Shown here one piece after another: positions 6,143 to 7,424 of a stretch of DNA of 7,424 nucleotides. The translations under genes were made by a program, and so were the position numbers. The stretch is from Balneolales bacterium. GTDB lineage: Bacteria > Bacteroidota > Rhodothermia > Balneolales > Natronogracilivirgulaceae. Position 1 is the stretch's first letter, and the number at the start of each line of letters is the position of its first letter. Under the pieces are notes generated by a model, which did not search any database, was not told where the DNA came from, and saw only the letters and a program-made list of their open reading frames with translations. The DNA lies in NCBI GenBank assembly GCA_007131535.1, contig SLQI01000202.1, forward strand, positions 1 to 7,424. The letters are read 5' to 3'.

Positions 6143-7424
6143 TTAGTCTCCATAATAGGTTGGCGCGCCAGGCCCTACTTCAAATCCGAAGCCGAATACC
6201 CAGATCATGAAAAGGACGATCCAACTGAGTAAAAAGAAGATGCTGTAGGGCAGCATCATGCTGATGATGGTACCGATACCCAGATTTTTATCGTAGCGGT
6301 TGGCAAAGGCGAGAATCAACCCGAAATAGGTCATCATCGGGGTGATGATATTGGTAACGGAATCCCCTATTCGGTATGCCGTTTGGATAACTTCCGGACT
6401 GTAGCCGATCAGCATAAGCATGGGTACGAATATCGGAGCCGTTACTGCCCACTGAGCGGATGCCGAACCCAGCATTAGATTAACTGACCCGGAAACCAAG
6501 ATGAAAAGTATGAATATGAACGGCCCCGTGGCACCTGCCTGTTCGAGAAGCTGCGCGCCGTTTACGGCAAAAATCTGTCCGAGGTTGGTCCAGCCGAAAA
6601 AGGCGACGAACTGAGCCGCAAAAAATACGATCACAATATACAGGCCAAGTGTGGACATCGATTTTGCCATGCCGTCAATCACATCCCGGTCGCTTTTCAT
6701 TGTACCGGCAACCCGGCCGTACACATAGCCGGGTATGATGAAGCCTATAAAAATGAGCGCTACAATCCCATTCAAAAGCGGCGAGCCGGAAACGATGATT
6801 TGGCCGGTTTCAGGCTCACGGAGCCAGCCCCACTCCGGTATGGTTAGCAAGAGGATCACCCCGACAAAGAATAAAACGCTAATAAACGCCCAGAATAATC
6901 CCTTTTTCTCGACAGGGGTGAGCGGATCCATGGCATCATCGTATTCGCTGAGATCTTCCATGGCAATACTCGGATCGTATTTGCCGAGCTGCGGCTCCAC
7001 AATCCGCAAAGTTACAAAAGTTGCAACAGCAGTAATAACAAAGGTACTGACTATCATGAAGTACCAGTTTACCGCGGGATGAACCTCATAACCCGGGTCA
7101 ATCAGGCGGGCGGCTTCTTCGGTAAGGCCCGCAAGTAGCGGGTCAATCGTGCCAAGGAAGAGGTTGGCACTGTAGCCTCCTGAAACGGCCGCGAAAGCTG
7201 CGGCCAGACCGGCCAGCGGATGGCGCCCGACAGAGTAGAACACAACGGCTCCAAGCGGTACCAAAACTACGTACCCGAGCTCTGATGCCGTATTGGAAAT
7301 GATTCCGGCAAAAATAATGGCAACTGTAACCAGATTTTTGGGATCCATTATAACAGCTCCGGTTCGGCGGAAGTAACTTGCGGTTTTAGGGTCGTGAACG
7401 ACGGGCTTCACAGAGAGAGCCGCA
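6143..7424 (-). CDS. AbgT-family membrane transporter, N-terminus beyond the right edge
   Basis: AbgT-family proteins are inner-membrane carriers. E. coli AbgT takes up p-aminobenzoyl-glutamate, while MtrF and YdaH are reported to export sulfonamides and other antimetabolites; the substrate here is unknown. The frame is open to the window edge, so the GTG at 7411 is not the true start and roughly 80-100 residues are probably missing. Numbering from that GTG, family features are SNTASELGYVVLVPLGA (39-55), GRHPLAG (62-68), Asp90, NWYFM (115-119), and a second hairpin with Ser318, Trp321, Pro339, Arg347, Asp350 and Pro358. The spacing of these last residues is that of the functional residues of MtrF. 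Many hydrophobic segments are evident. A hydrophilic stretch (2-18) looks longer than in E. coli AbgT. It is convergent with plsC. Confidence 0.93.
   Translation of the reverse strand, partial: AALSVKPVVHDPKTASYFRRTGAVIMDPKNLVTVAIIFAGIISNTASELGYVVLVPLGAVVFYSVGRHPLAGLAAAFAAVSGGYSANLFLGTIDPLLAGLTEEAARLIDPGYEVHPAVNWYFMIVSTFVITAVATFVTLRIVEPQLGKYDPSIAMEDLSEYDDAMDPLTPVEKKGLFWAFISVLFFVGVILLLTIPEWGWLREPETGQIIVSGSPLLNGIVALIFIGFIIPGYVYGRVAGTMKSDRDVIDGMAKSMSTLGLYIVIVFFAAQFVAFFGWTNLGQIFAVNGAQLLEQAGATGPFIFILFILVSGSVNLMLGSASAQWAVTAPIFVPMLMLIGYSPEVIQTAYRIGDSVTNIITPMMTYFGLILAFANRYDKNLGIGTIISMMLPYSIFFLLSWIVLFMIWVFGFGFEVGPGAPTYYGD

Overview
The window looks like ordinary chromosome of a free-living, probably marine or halophilic, member of the Bacteroidota/Balneolota/Rhodothermota branch. 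This rests on one directly visible signal: the promoter in front of the tRNA gene has the Bacteroidota form (TTG, 20 nt, TAnnTTTG) rather than the E. coli form. Most genes also lack a Shine-Dalgarno sequence, and the base composition is moderate. The combination of an ArgJ-type arginine operon with an AbgT-family transporter fits Balneolaceae, but that family-level placement is inference.

Layout, left to right. (1) At the left edge, minus strand, is the first 18 codons of a gene that leaves the window; they read as a signal peptide. (2) On the plus strand are tRNA-Ala(GGC) with its own promoter, an intrinsic terminator, and the small bacterial signal recognition particle RNA with a T-run at its end. 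(3) Convergent to these, on the minus strand, is a tightly packed arginine biosynthesis operon transcribed argB-argD-argC-argJ (4876 down to 571). Its genes overlap by 1 and 4 nt or are separated by 6 nt. (4) A roughly 250-bp divergent intergenic region separates argB from plsC, a plus-strand 1-acylglycerol-3-phosphate acyltransferase. (5) A 252-bp intergenic region with short phased repeats and two strong hairpins follows. (6) Last is a minus-strand AbgT-family membrane transporter whose N-terminus lies beyond the right edge.

The four arg genes encode the middle of the acetylated-intermediate pathway. ArgB phosphorylates N-acetylglutamate, ArgC reduces the acyl phosphate to the semialdehyde, ArgD transaminates it to N-acetylornithine, and ArgJ moves the acetyl group back to glutamate, releasing ornithine. 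The late genes argF, argG and argH, and the regulator argR, are not in the window. The tRNA, SRP RNA, PlsC and AbgT genes are not functionally linked to this pathway.

I do not see a novel multi-gene system here. The points most worth a second look are non-coding or fine-grained: the structured plsC-abgT intergenic element, the mixed allosteric features of ArgB with its non-ATG start, and the short signal-peptide gene start at the left edge.
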